A program made the position numbers and the translations under genes. From positions 1 to 64,000 of the forward strand of contig JAZOSU010000010.1 in the NCBI GenBank assembly GCA_045657265.1: a stretch of DNA of 64,000 bases. Direction: 5' to 3'. This DNA comes from RGIG9041 sp045657265 (GTDB lineage Bacteria; Bacillota; Clostridia; Oscillospirales; QAKW01). The notes beneath the pieces are model-generated. The model was given only the letters and a program-made list of their open reading frames with translations. It ran no database searches and was not told where the DNA came from. Positions 53,122-62,849 of the stretch are shown piece by piece (position 1 is the first letter of the stretch; each line of letters starts with the position of its first letter).

Positions 53122-55539
53122 ATGGCACTGTGCGTAAAGGTAGTAATTGATGATATAGTCAATAAAATTGACAAATTATATGATTACTATGTTCCACAGG
53201 AACTTGATGTTGATGTTCAGGTTGGAATAAGGGTAGTTGTTCCTTTTTCAAGATCAAATATGCGAAAAAATGCATTTGTTATTGAAATGTATTCTTCTGA
53301 GGAGATTTCGGGACTTAAGCCTGTGATTTCAATTGTTGATCAAAAACCATTGATTAATGAATGTCAAATTAAAATATTAAAGCTACTCAAAAACAGATAT
53401 TTTATCACTTATTATCGTGCGCTTAAATCAATAGTACCAAGAGGTATAGATGTTGTATCAAAAGAAAAGTTTCTTTTAGATGATAGTGTTTGTGTTACCC
53501 ATCCTGAATTTTATTCTTTTTTTAAAAAAACAAAGGGTGAGTTCAGTGTATCTGAGCTTGATTCGGAACAATTAAAAATTTTTAATAGTTTAACCGATGA
53601 CGGTCGTATCAGTAAAGAAATAGTTACTAAACAAAAAATTTCGGATAAAACAGAGAAAAAGTTAGTTGTTAATCTTTTACATGGTGAAATAGAAGATGTA
53701 ATTTCAAAACTTGAAAAAAGATTTTCAAAACAACAGGATTTGTTGTCTGTTTTTCTTGACTATAAAGAACTTTCTTTGAAAGATGCTCTTTACTACAGCG
53801 GTTGCAGCGAAAGTACAGTGAATACTCTTGTGAAAAAAGGTATTATTGAAATTGTCAACGAGAAGGTAAGTCGAAATCCGTATAAGGATATCGAAAAAAG
53901 ATTTGATATTACTCAGATTAATCTTAGCAGTGAACAAACTGTTGTTTATGAAAACATCTGTAAACAACTTGATGAGTATAAAACACACTTGGTTCACGGT
54001 GTAACAGGTAGCGGAAAAACACTTTTGTACATTTCCATCCTTGATAAAATTATCAAGCAAGGTAAATCTGCGATTTTTATGGTTCCTGAAATTTCATTAA
54101 CTCCGCAGATGCTTGAAAGATTTTACACTCGTTATGGAGAAATGGTTGCTGTAATTCACAGTGGTCTTACTCCAGGGGAGCGTACTGACGAATGGAAAAA
54201 AATTAAAGACAGTAAACAAAGTGTTGTTGTTGGAACACGAAGTGCTGTGTTTTCTCCGATAAATAATTTAGGTATTATTATCATTGACGAAGAACACGAA
54301 TCGAGTTATAAATCCGAAAGTACACCTAAATATCACGCAAGAGATATATCAAAATATATTTGTAAAATCAATAATATTCCTTTAATTCTTGGTTCTGCGA
54401 CGCCTTCGATAGAAAGTTTCTATTATGCCCAAAAAGGAATATACAACTATAATCTGCTAAGTAAACGTTTTAACAATAATCCTCTGCCAATGGCTGAGAT
54501 TGTTGATATGAAAACATCTTTTACTGAATGTGAACAATCGTTTCTTAGTGATAGATTAGCTGAAGAAATAGAAATTAATTTAAAAAATAAAGAACAAACA
54601 ATTTTGTTCCTTAACAGAAGAGGCGCTAACACTCTTGTGGGATGCAGAAGTTGTGGTTATGTTGAAAAATGTCCTAATTGCGGAATTGCTTTAACGTATC
54701 ATTCTGCAAATGGCAGATGTATGTGCCATTATTGTGGCTACAACATTAAAATGTTTGAAAAATGCCCGTCTTGTTCAAGTGAACATATAAAGCGTCTTGG
54801 AGTGGGTACACAGCTTGTTTGTTCTGAACTTAGTGAAAAGTTTCCTGATGCTAAGATATTAAGAATGGATTTCGATACCGTTGGATCATACGTTGAATAC
54901 GGTACAAAATTAAGTTCTTTTAAAAACGGTGATTACGATATAATGCTCGGAACGCAGATGGTTGCAAAAGGGCTTGATTTTCCAAATGTAACTTTAGTTG
55001 GTGTTCTTAATGCTGATCTTTCTTTATACGTTGAAGATTTCAGAGCAAATGAAAGAACTTTTTCGCTTCTGACTCAGGTTTGCGGAAGATCAGGCAGAGC
55101 AGGCAAAGAAGGAAGAGCTTTGATTCAAACTTATTCTTCTGATTCTGAAATAATAAGATATGCCAAGGAACAGGATTACAACAGATATTTTGATTTTGAA
55201 ATCACGTTCAGAAAAGCAATGAACTATCCGCCATTTTGCGATTTGGTCCAATTTACTGTTTCTTCTTTCAGCGAAAGTAAAGCGTATAAAGACGTTATGG
55301 AATTATATAAATATATAGATAACGAATGTAAAAATACTTATTCGGATATTCCTGTTCGTCTTTTGCATCCTGTTGCTCCGAAAATTGCAAAATTTAATAA
55401 AAAATACAGATATAATCTTACGATTAAAACCAAAATTTCAAATAGGCTGTATGAATTTCTTAATGATATTTATGAACATTTTGATGTAAAAGATTTTTCT
55501 GATGTTTCTTTAAATATTAATCCAATGAACAATATATGA
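53122..55539 (+). CDS. priA: Primosomal protein N' (replication restart helicase)
   Basis: The 805-residue helicase has an N-terminal 3'-DNA-binding domain, a winged-helix part, Walker A GVTGSGKT (293-300), IIIDEEHE, SATPSIES, and eight cysteines in paired CXXC-type motifs (about 510-560) for two zincs inserted in the helicase core, then GTQMVAKGLDFPNVTLV and QVCGRSGRAG. It reloads the replisome at stalled forks. The ATG is 1 nt after the rpoZ stop. Confidence 0.96.
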   Translation: MALCVKVVIDDIVNKIDKLYDYYVPQELDVDVQVGIRVVVPFSRSNMRKNAFVIEMYSSEEISGLKPVISIVDQKPLINECQIKILKLLKNRYFITYYRALKSIVPRGIDVVSKEKFLLDDSVCVTHPEFYSFFKKTKGEFSVSELDSEQLKIFNSLTDDGRISKEIVTKQKISDKTEKKLVVNLLHGEIEDVISKLEKRFSKQQDLLSVFLDYKELSLKDALYYSGCSESTVNTLVKKGIIEIVNEKVSRNPYKDIEKRFDITQINLSSEQTVVYENICKQLDEYKTHLVHGVTGSGKTLLYISILDKIIKQGKSAIFMVPEISLTPQMLERFYTRYGEMVAVIHSGLTPGERTDEWKKIKDSKQSVVVGTRSAVFSPINNLGIIIIDEEHESSYKSESTPKYHARDISKYICKINNIPLILGSATPSIESFYYAQKGIYNYNLLSKRFNNNPLPMAEIVDMKTSFTECEQSFLSDRLAEEIEINLKNKEQTILFLNRRGANTLVGCRSCGYVEKCPNCGIALTYHSANGRCMCHYCGYNIKMFEKCPSCSSEHIKRLGVGTQLVCSELSEKFPDAKILRMDFDTVGSYVEYGTKLSSFKNGDYDIMLGTQMVAKGLDFPNVTLVGVLNADLSLYVEDFRANERTFSLLTQVCGRSGRAGKEGRALIQTYSSDSEIIRYAKEQDYNRYFDFEITFRKAMNYPPFCDLVQFTVSSFSESKAYKDVMELYKYIDNECKNTYSDIPVRLLHPVAPKIAKFNKKYRYNLTIKTKISNRLYEFLNDIYEHFDVKDFSDVSLNINPMNNI

Positions 55540-55546
55540 GGTTAAA

Positions 55547-56008
55547 ATGGCAATAAGAGAAATTGTTAAAAATAATCTTGATTTTTTATCAAAAAAATCA
55601 AGACCTGTTGAAAAAATTGATGAAAGAATCATTCAACTTGTTGAAGATATGAAAGATACACTTATAAAATCCGGCGGCGTTGGTCTTGCTGCACCGCAGG
55701 TTGGTGTACTTAAACGTATATTTATTGTTGATGTAGGTAATGACGAGCCTGAACTAATTGAATTTATTAATCCTAAAATTTTAAAACAAAAAGGTAAAAA
55801 CGATAAATATATTGAAGGTTGTCTTTCTTTTCCCGGAAGAAGCTTTAAAATCACAAGACCGCACAAAGTTACTTTAGAGGCACAAAATATAAAAGGTGAG
55901 TGGTTTACTATGGAGGCGGAAGATTTTATTGCAAGAGCATTTATGCATGAAAATGACCATCTTGATGGAATTACAATTCCACAAATCGGTAATGAGGTTT
56001 TTGAATAA
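55547..56008 (+). CDS. def: Peptide deformylase
   Basis: The 153-residue metalloenzyme has motif 1 GVGLAAPQ (44-51), motif 2 EGCLSFPG with metal ligand C92, and motif 3 HENDH (H134, E135, H138). It removes the N-formyl group put on by Fmt, whose gene follows with a 1-nt overlap. TGAGGTTAAA is the ribosome site. Confidence 0.97.
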   Translation: MAIREIVKNNLDFLSKKSRPVEKIDERIIQLVEDMKDTLIKSGGVGLAAPQVGVLKRIFIVDVGNDEPELIEFINPKILKQKGKNDKYIEGCLSFPGRSFKITRPHKVTLEAQNIKGEWFTMEAEDFIARAFMHENDHLDGITIPQIGNEVFE

Positions 56009-56955
56009 TGCAGATTAAAGACTTAAAAATTATTTTTATGGGAACACCTGATTTTGCATTGCCGTCATTAAAGGTTTTATATGAAACTTGCAATGTTTCT
56101 GCTGTGTTTTGTCAGCCTGATAAAGTTAATTCAAGAGGCAATAAAGTAATTTATGGACCAGTAAAAGAGTTTGCGCTTGAGAATAATATTCCGGTCTATC
56201 AGCCCGAAACATTTAAAAACGAATCCTGCCTTGAGCTTTTAAAAGAATTAGCTCCTGATATGATTGTTGTTGCGGCATATGGCAAAATATTACCGAAATA
56301 CGTTCTTGATTATCCGAAATATGGCTGTATTAACATTCACGGTTCTATTTTACCAAAATACAGAGGTGCATCACCAATACAGGCAGCTATTCTTAACGGT
56401 GATAAAGAAACCGGAATAACCATTATGAAAATTTCTGAAGGTCTTGATTCCGGCGATATAATTTATGTTAAGAAAATTGATATAAAACAATACGAGACAA
56501 CAGGTGAACTTTTTGACAGAATGAGCGTTCTCGGTTCTTGCTGTATATTGGAAGCTATTGAACTGATTATATCAGGCAAAGCAACATATACTAAACAAAA
56601 CGATGCTGAAAGTTCTCACGTTTCAATGATTACCAAGGATAAAGGAAATCTTGATTTTACTAAATCTGCCAAAGAAACGCTTTATCTTATACACGGACTT
56701 AATCCTTGGCCCTCTGCTTTTGTAAATACAGTATATGGACCGCTTAAGATTCATCGTGCCATAGAAGGCGGAAATACAAACGAAAAGCCAGGTGTGGTTA
56801 TAAGCATTTCTAAAACGGGTATAGAAGTTGCCTGTGCAGACGGCAAGAGTGTAATTATAACAGAACTTCAAAAACCGGGTAAAAAGAAAACAGATGCGTT
56901 TTCTTTCTCGCTTGGTACAAAAATTGATGCGGGAACTCTTTTGTCTGATATTTAG
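56008..56955 (+). CDS. fmt: Methionyl-tRNA formyltransferase
   Basis: The 315-residue enzyme has an N-terminal formyl-THF domain with catalytic Asn and His in CINIHGSILPKYRGASPIQ and Asp in SEGLDSGDI, and the typical C-terminal barrel (about 210-315, with GLNPWPSAF). It formylates initiator Met-tRNA. The pairing def-fmt is standard. Compare the shorter paralogue at 48.1 kb. Confidence 0.97.
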   Translation: MQIKDLKIIFMGTPDFALPSLKVLYETCNVSAVFCQPDKVNSRGNKVIYGPVKEFALENNIPVYQPETFKNESCLELLKELAPDMIVVAAYGKILPKYVLDYPKYGCINIHGSILPKYRGASPIQAAILNGDKETGITIMKISEGLDSGDIIYVKKIDIKQYETTGELFDRMSVLGSCCILEAIELIISGKATYTKQNDAESSHVSMITKDKGNLDFTKSAKETLYLIHGLNPWPSAFVNTVYGPLKIHRAIEGGNTNEKPGVVISISKTGIEVACADGKSVIITELQKPGKKKTDAFSFSLGTKIDAGTLLSDI

Positions 56956-56963
56956 GAGAAAAT

Positions 56964-57644
56964 ATGTTTTATTATGATTATCAATCACTTGTAATTTTGT
57001 TTCCTTTAATGATTTTTTCTTTTATCATTCAAGGAATTATGAACTCAACTTATACCAAATATTCTAAAATTAACAATTCAAAAAACATTACAGGCGCACA
57101 AATTTCAAGAATGATACTTGAATCTGCAGGGATAAACAATGTTTCTGTTGAACTTGTAAGCGGAAGACTCAGCGACCATTTTGATCCCACTAAAAACGTT
57201 ATACGTTTGTCTAACGATGTTTATAACGGCACTTCTGTATCAGCGATTGGTGTTGCGGCACACGAAACAGGCCACGCTTTGCAATACGCTAACGGCTATG
57301 TTCCTATGAAAATTCGTTCCGCTGTTGTAGGTATTACAAATTTTAGTTCAAAACTTTTATATATTCTTATGATTTTGAGTATAATCATTGCAGTGCCTGT
57401 GATTTGCGATATAGCGGTGCTTTGTTTTGCTGTTCTTTTCTTTTTTCAACTTATTACTTTGCCTGTTGAATTTAATGCAAGTACCAAAGCAATAACTCAG
57501 ATTACAAAATTCGGATATACAGATAAAGACCTTTCGGGTGTTAAAAAAGTATTATTTGCCGCTGCTATGACCTATTTTGCGGCAATGCTTTATTCTTTAG
57601 GACAGTTAATTACATTCTTTATGAGGACACGAAACAGAAGATGA
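56964..57644 (+). CDS. Membrane zinc metallopeptidase, YugP-like
   Basis: The 226-residue protein has an N-terminal membrane helix, the metal motif HETGH (H100-H104) in GVAAHETGHALQYANGY, further hydrophobic segments (about 115-175) and PVEFNASTKA, where a third ligand Glu may lie, as in YugP-type neutral zinc metallopeptidases. The substrate is unknown. It lies between fmt and rsmB, a placement common in Clostridia. AGGAGAAAAT is the ribosome site; rsmB overlaps its end by 4 nt. Confidence 0.92.
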   Translation: MFYYDYQSLVILFPLMIFSFIIQGIMNSTYTKYSKINNSKNITGAQISRMILESAGINNVSVELVSGRLSDHFDPTKNVIRLSNDVYNGTSVSAIGVAAHETGHALQYANGYVPMKIRSAVVGITNFSSKLLYILMILSIIIAVPVICDIAVLCFAVLFFFQLITLPVEFNASTKAITQITKFGYTDKDLSGVKKVLFAAAMTYFAAMLYSLGQLITFFMRTRNRR

Positions 57645-58945
57645 AGATTGATGCAAGAAAATCAGTTCTTGATGCTTTAATTGAATACGAAAGAAACAGT
57701 ACGTTTACAAATCTTGCACTCAAAAAATATTTGCGTGATGTCTTTGATGAACGTGATAAAAAGTTTATATCAGCTTTGTTTTACGGTGTTGTAGAAACAA
57801 AACTTTTACTTGATTACTATATATCTAAAGTATCAAGTGTTAAGCTTAAAAAAATAAATTTGGTTGTACTGAATATTTTGCGTATGGGGTTATATCAGAT
57901 AATGTTTTTATCTGTGCCGAAAAGTGCAGCTTGCAATACGTCAGTTGAACTTGCTAAAAACAACGGACAGTATAAAAGTTCTGGTTTTGTTAATGCAATT
58001 CTCAGAAAATTAGCTGATAATTACGATAATATAAGTTTGCCAAATGAAAACACAAAAGAATATCTGTCTGTTAAATATTCTATTTCTGAAAAAAATCTTA
58101 ATGTTTTGATTGACACTTTTGGTAAACAAGGCTTTATTGATTTCATGGAATCTGGCAAAGATATTCAGGATTCTGTTTACGCTGCAGTTAATCTTAAGAG
58201 AACAACAGCTGATGATTTGATTAAAAACTTTGAAAAAGAAAAAATATCAGCCTCTAAAACTAATTTAGAAGGTTTGATTAAAATCAATAGTTCAATTAAT
58301 GTTGAAAATTCCGACTCATATAAACAAGGATTGTTTCACGTCATTGGTTTTCCATCTTTTATAACTGCAATGAATGCAAAGCTCAATGATGGTGATATTG
58401 CTTTTGATATGTGTTCTGCTCCAGGTGGAAAAACTTTTGTTATGTCGTATAATTGTGATGATTCTTCAAAAATTTTCGCTTTTGATTTACACGAACATAA
58501 AATAAACAATATGATTGATAGTTGTAAAAGACTTGGCATAAAAAATGTTTTTCCGAAAACTATGGATTCATCAGTTTTAAATAGCGAACTTTCTGAAAAA
58601 GCAGATGTGATTTTATGTGATGTTCCTTGCAGTGGTCTTGGCATGATATTTAAAAAACCAGATATTAAATATAAAGAAGTTGATTTCGATTCGTTAACAT
58701 CTGTTCAATATAAGATTCTCTCAAATGCTTCTGTATATTTAAAAAAAGGCGGAAGATTAATTTATTCAACTTGTACTGTAAATAAAAATGAAAACAATGT
58801 TATTATAAATAAATTCCTTGAAAATAATAGAGATTTTTCTTTGGCTGATAGTGAAATTTATAATAATTTTTCTGGCGAGGCTCTATTTATGCCAAATCAG
58901 GATTTCAGTGATGGATTCTTTGTCGCTGTACTTTATAAAAATTAA
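57641..58945 (+). CDS. rsmB: 16S rRNA (cytosine-C5) methyltransferase RsmB/Sun
   Basis: The 434-residue protein has an N-terminal NusB-like RNA-binding domain (about 1-130) and a SAM methyltransferase domain with DMCSAPGGKTFVMS (motif I), CDVPCSGLGM (motif IV) and STCTVNKNENN (motif VI, catalytic Cys). By family it makes m5C967 in 16S rRNA. The ATG overlaps the previous stop (ATGA). Confidence 0.95.
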   Translation: MKIDARKSVLDALIEYERNSTFTNLALKKYLRDVFDERDKKFISALFYGVVETKLLLDYYISKVSSVKLKKINLVVLNILRMGLYQIMFLSVPKSAACNTSVELAKNNGQYKSSGFVNAILRKLADNYDNISLPNENTKEYLSVKYSISEKNLNVLIDTFGKQGFIDFMESGKDIQDSVYAAVNLKRTTADDLIKNFEKEKISASKTNLEGLIKINSSINVENSDSYKQGLFHVIGFPSFITAMNAKLNDGDIAFDMCSAPGGKTFVMSYNCDDSSKIFAFDLHEHKINNMIDSCKRLGIKNVFPKTMDSSVLNSELSEKADVILCDVPCSGLGMIFKKPDIKYKEVDFDSLTSVQYKILSNASVYLKKGGRLIYSTCTVNKNENNVIINKFLENNRDFSLADSEIYNNFSGEALFMPNQDFSDGFFVAVLYKN

Positions 58946-58950
58946 CTGAG

Positions 58951-59997
58951 GTGTTTAAAATCAAACCGGATATTCGTTCATTTACATATTCTGAACTTGA
59001 AAATTTTATAATTAATCTTAATTTACCAAAATTTAGGTGTAAACAAATTTTCAAATGGCTCCATACAGGTGTTGAAAGCTTAGACGAGATGACAAATCTT
59101 TCTAAAGATCTCAGATTAAAACTTTCTGAGGTTTCTGATATTTATCCTGTTAAAGTTTATAAGAAATTTGTTTCAAAACTTGATGGTACCGTAAAGTTTT
59201 TATATGAACTTTACGATGGAAACTATATTGAAACTGTTGTTATGAAATATAATCACGGTTATTCAATTTGTGTTTCAAGTCAGGTTGGCTGCCGAATGGG
59301 TTGCGAATTTTGTCAATCTACTAAATCGGGTCTGATTCGCTCATTATATCCCGGTGAAATTTTAGGACAGATTTTTACTGCTCAAAAAGAACTTGGGATA
59401 AGAATTTCAAATATCGTTATGATGGGAATCGGTGAACCACTCGATAACTATGATAATGTTGTTAAATTTCTGGAACTCGTTAATCATCCGGAAGGAATTA
59501 ATATTGGCTATAGACATATATCACTTTCAACTTGTGGTTTGTGCGAAAAAATAATAAAACTCGCAGATTTGAATTTACCGATTACGCTTTCAATTTCTCT
59601 TCATTCAGCTTTTGATGAGAAACGTACTAAGATGATGCCAATTAATAAGAAATACAATATAAGCCAACTTTTAGATGCTTGTAAAAGTTATCAAAGTAAG
59701 ACGGGTCGACGTATTTCTTTTGAATATGCTTTGATTTCAGGTGTTAATGATACTGCTGAAGATGCAGAGATGTTAGTTAAAAATTTAAATGGAATTATGC
59801 ATCATATTAATATTATTCCTGTTAACAAAATTGAAAATGGTGTATATTGTCCTCCTGATATTAAAGCTGTTGATAAATTTTGTAAGAAATTAAACACTCT
59901 TGGTTCTAATTCAACTGTAAGACGAACTTTAGGTTCGGATATTTCTGCTTCATGTGGGCAGCTAAGAAGTAAATATGATAAAGAAAGAGGTGAGTGA
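58951..59997 (+). CDS. rlmN: Dual-specificity 23S rRNA/tRNA adenine-C2 methyltransferase RlmN
   Basis: The 348-residue radical-SAM enzyme has C114-x3-C118-x2-C121 (CRMGCEFC), MGIGEPLDNY, and the C-terminal mono-methylated cysteine equivalent C335 in SASCGQL. It methylates A2503 of 23S rRNA and A37 of some tRNAs. The start is doubtful: the only common start codon is a GTG at 58951, which is part of the Shine-Dalgarno-like GAGGTG (58948-58953). The codon at proper distance from that site is ATC at 58960. Either the GTG is used without a site or a non-canonical start is used; protein function is not affected. Confidence 0.93.
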   Translation: MFKIKPDIRSFTYSELENFIINLNLPKFRCKQIFKWLHTGVESLDEMTNLSKDLRLKLSEVSDIYPVKVYKKFVSKLDGTVKFLYELYDGNYIETVVMKYNHGYSICVSSQVGCRMGCEFCQSTKSGLIRSLYPGEILGQIFTAQKELGIRISNIVMMGIGEPLDNYDNVVKFLELVNHPEGINIGYRHISLSTCGLCEKIIKLADLNLPITLSISLHSAFDEKRTKMMPINKKYNISQLLDACKSYQSKTGRRISFEYALISGVNDTAEDAEMLVKNLNGIMHHINIIPVNKIENGVYCPPDIKAVDKFCKKLNTLGSNSTVRRTLGSDISASCGQLRSKYDKERGE

Positions 59998-59999
59998 GC

Positions 60000-60728
60000 T
60001 TGGTAATTTATGGTACCAGCAATGTTGGTAAAATTCGAAAAGATAATCAGGATTCTTATCTGTTTGATACTTTTGATACAAACTGCGGTTTTGCTGTGGT
60101 TTGTGATGGTATGGGAGGTGCAAGCGGAGGAAAAACAGCAAGTCTGACAGCTGTCAATATTTTTGCTTCTAATCTTGCTAATCTTTCAGAAGATTGCTCA
60201 GGCGATGATGTTTATGAAATATTAAATAAAGCTATAGATAAAGCTAATTTTGATATATATTCCAAAGCTATTAAGGATGATTCACTGCACGGGATGGGTA
60301 CTACTCTTGTTTCTACAGTGATTGTAAACGATTCAGCTTATTTTACTAATATCGGAGATAGTAGGGCATATTTATTGCGTGATGGTAAACTAAAAAGAAT
60401 AACGCGCGATCATTCTGCAGTGCAGGAACTTGTTGATCAGGGTCTTTTGACAGAACATCAAGCTCGTAATCATCCTAATAAAAATATTATTACTCGAGCT
60501 CTTGGCGTTGATAAAGTGATCAAATATGATTTTTTTGTCGAAAAACTTGAAAAAGATGATATTATAATAATGTGTACAGATGGAGTTACAAATCATGTAG
60601 ACGATTTGGAAATTCCTTTTGAAATAATCAAACAACAAAATTTAGAAACAGTTCCTCAGAAGCTGGTTGAACTTGCTAACCAAAGAGGCGGTTCAGATAA
60701 TTCTACTGTTGTAATAATCAAAATTTAG
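60000..60728 (+). CDS. prpC: PP2C-type serine/threonine phosphatase (Stp/PrpC)
   Basis: The 242-residue phosphatase has the metal-binding motifs RKDNQDSYL, VCDGMGGASGG, GMGTTLVS, IGDSRAYLLRDG, LVDQGLLTEHQARNHPNKNIITRALG, MCTDGVTNHV and GGSDNSTVV. It reverses phosphorylation by the kinase encoded next. TTG at 60000 is preferred because AGAGGTGAG (59986-59994) lies 5 nt upstream; the GTG at 59994 overlaps that site. Confidence 0.93.
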   Translation: MVIYGTSNVGKIRKDNQDSYLFDTFDTNCGFAVVCDGMGGASGGKTASLTAVNIFASNLANLSEDCSGDDVYEILNKAIDKANFDIYSKAIKDDSLHGMGTTLVSTVIVNDSAYFTNIGDSRAYLLRDGKLKRITRDHSAVQELVDQGLLTEHQARNHPNKNIITRALGVDKVIKYDFFVEKLEKDDIIIMCTDGVTNHVDDLEIPFEIIKQQNLETVPQKLVELANQRGGSDNSTVVIIKI

Positions 60729-60741
60729 GAGGTTAAATCAA

Positions 60742-62796
60742 GTGGATAAATTTATCGGTAAAACATTAAATGACAGATATATATTAACAGAGATAATCGG
60801 TATTGGCGGAATGGCAGTTGTTTATAAAGCTTTTGATAGAGTTGTAAACAGAGTTGTAGCTGTAAAAATTCTTAAAGAAGAGTTTATGTCAGATGCTCAG
60901 TTCAGACGTAGATTCACTAACGAATCAAAAGCAATCACTATGCTTTCTCAAAATAATATTGTTGACGTTTATGATGTATGTCTTGAAGGGGATATGATGT
61001 ATATCGTTATGGAATACATAGACGGTATTACACTTAAAGAATATCTCGATAAAGTAAAAGTACTTGATTGGAAAGAAGCTGCTTTTTATATTAAGCAGAT
61101 TTTAAAAGCTATGTCTCACGCTCATGAACGCGGCATTGTTCACAGAGATTTAAAACCTCATAATATTATGCTTCTTCGTGATGGCACAATTAAAGTGACT
61201 GATTTCGGTATTGCAAAGCTATCGAAATTTGATACTCAGACAATTACAGACAAAGCCATTGGTTCTGTTCATTATATTAGTCCTGAACAGGCAAGTGGTG
61301 ACAGAACAGATGAAAAGACAGATATTTATTCTGTTGGTGTAATGTTCTATGAAATGATCACGGGAACTTTGCCTTTCATAGCTGACAGCCCTGTTTCAGT
61401 TGCTTTGATGCAAGTTCAGGCTCAACCTAAACTTCCGAGAGAAATTAATCCCGAAATTCCTGCCGGTATCGAAGAGATCACAATTAAAGCCATGATGAAA
61501 AATCCCGAAATGCGTTATTCGTCTGCTCTTTTGATGTTTAATGACATTTTGGCTGTTGAAGAAAATCCGGAAATGGTATTTGGTTATCTTGATTTTTCTG
61601 AAGAAATTGTTGATTTACCTGAAGAAAAATACTCTGACTACAATATTAATGAAAATACTGTTGAAGATGAAACGGCAACTGAATTTGAAGAGGATTCAGA
61701 AGAGGCAGAAGAATCAAAATTTAAAGCTTTCTGGATTCCTATTATCAGTGGTATTGGAACCGCTATATTAGTCGTTGCTTTGGTTGCTGCCGGAATTATA
61801 TATTTCCCTGAACTTAAAAATTCTGTTGCTTCAACAACAGGTACAGTTGAAATGGTTACTGTACAGAATTATGTAGGTCAGGATTACGACGCTATTTTTA
61901 AAGAAAATGCTACAGGCCTTAAATTTGAAAAAGTAAATATTCTTAGTGAACAACCTAAAGGTCAGATTTTGTCACAAGAACCTGCAGCAAATACTGAAGT
62001 AGAAAAAGGTTCAACAATCACTTTCCAGGTAAGTACAGGCGTTGAAACAGTTCAGATTCCAGATGTCACAAACAAACACTATCAGGTAGCAATGGATGAA
62101 CTTTTTGATTTAGGTATACTTTATAAAACAGCGTTTATTTCACACGATACAATTAAAGAAAACTATGTTGTAAAAACTGACCCTGCAGCATTCACAGAAA
62201 TTCAGTCAGATTCAACAATTACAATTTATATTAGCTCAGGTCCCGATATTGTTACTGTCGAAGTACCTGATCTTATAAAGAGAAACGTTGATGACGCTGT
62301 TGAAAAGCTGTCTGCAGTTAATCTTAAAGCTGATAAACTTTATGAATATGATGAAACAGTTCCTGTAGATTGCATTATCAGTCAGAATAAAGAAGCAGGA
62401 GCAATTGTTGAAGAAGGAACAACAATTGAAATTACAATAAGTCTCGGACCAAAACCTGAGGACGAGAAGAACCCTGAAGACGAGAAAAATCCTGAGGATG
62501 AAAAGAATCCTGAGGGTGAAAAGAACCCCGAAGACGAGAAAAATCCTGAGGGTGAAAAGAACCCCGAAGACGAGAAAAATCCTGAGGATGAAAAGAATCC
62601 TGAGGGTGAAAAGAACCCCGAAGACGAGAAGAATCCTGAGGATGAAAAAAATCCTGAAACAGATGCCCCCACTGATGGTGAGGTTGAAAATCCGGACGAT
62701 AATTCAAACGAGGGAAATGAATCGACAGATGAAAATTCCAATGGTGAATCAGATGCTGAAAAGCCTTCTGATACCACAACAGCAGAGAATAATTAA
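60742..62796 (+). CDS. prkC: PASTA-domain serine/threonine protein kinase (PrkC/Stk)
   Basis: The 684-residue kinase has an N-terminal catalytic domain (1-270; GIGGMAVVYKA, K42, HRDLKPHN with D136, DFG at 154-156), a juxtamembrane acidic stretch, one membrane helix (about 331-352) and three extracellular PASTA repeats (about 370-568), which by family sense muropeptides or lipid II. After them comes an acidic, Pro/Asn/Glu/Lys-rich tail: 11 copies of PE(D/G)EKN (residues 572-637) and a Glu/Asp/Ser/Thr-rich end. GTG at 60742 follows TTAGGAGGTTAAATCA. The neighbouring phosphatase gene is the expected partner; rsgA, which often follows, is not present. Confidence 0.95.
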   Translation: MDKFIGKTLNDRYILTEIIGIGGMAVVYKAFDRVVNRVVAVKILKEEFMSDAQFRRRFTNESKAITMLSQNNIVDVYDVCLEGDMMYIVMEYIDGITLKEYLDKVKVLDWKEAAFYIKQILKAMSHAHERGIVHRDLKPHNIMLLRDGTIKVTDFGIAKLSKFDTQTITDKAIGSVHYISPEQASGDRTDEKTDIYSVGVMFYEMITGTLPFIADSPVSVALMQVQAQPKLPREINPEIPAGIEEITIKAMMKNPEMRYSSALLMFNDILAVEENPEMVFGYLDFSEEIVDLPEEKYSDYNINENTVEDETATEFEEDSEEAEESKFKAFWIPIISGIGTAILVVALVAAGIIYFPELKNSVASTTGTVEMVTVQNYVGQDYDAIFKENATGLKFEKVNILSEQPKGQILSQEPAANTEVEKGSTITFQVSTGVETVQIPDVTNKHYQVAMDELFDLGILYKTAFISHDTIKENYVVKTDPAAFTEIQSDSTITIYISSGPDIVTVEVPDLIKRNVDDAVEKLSAVNLKADKLYEYDETVPVDCIISQNKEAGAIVEEGTTIEITISLGPKPEDEKNPEDEKNPEDEKNPEGEKNPEDEKNPEGEKNPEDEKNPEDEKNPEGEKNPEDEKNPEDEKNPETDAPTDGEVENPDDNSNEGNESTDENSNGESDAEKPSDTTTAENN
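62455..62652 (+). repeat. 18-bp tandem coding repeat in the prkC tail (11 units)
   Basis: Eleven 18-bp units encode PEDEKN or PEGEKN. Codon choice differs between unit types (CCTGAGGATGAAAAGAAT, CCTGAGGGTGAAAAGAAC and CCCGAAGACGAGAAAAAT forms) and these recur in the same order, so blocks of two or three units have been copied recently. Because units are multiples of three, copy changes keep the frame. Confidence 0.95.
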
Positions 62797-62830
62797 TTCA
62801 CATTATCTCTGTTGTGGCGTTTAATGATAT
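62774..62830 (+). terminator. Weak terminator-like hairpin at the prkC end
   Basis: CCACAACAG (62774-62782) pairs with CTGTTGTGG (62809-62817) across the prkC stop codon, with a broken stem inside. No clean T run follows, so termination would be partial at most. Confidence 0.4.
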
Positions 62831-62849
62831 TTTAATAATCGGAGTAATT

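Noticed and set aside
62382..62777. Long open frames on the - strand (and another + frame) across the prkC tail, rich in FFSSSGFF-like repeats
   Set aside because: They are mirror readings of the 18-bp repeat, which lacks stop codons in several frames. No ribosome sites, and the + strand frame carries the PASTA kinase.
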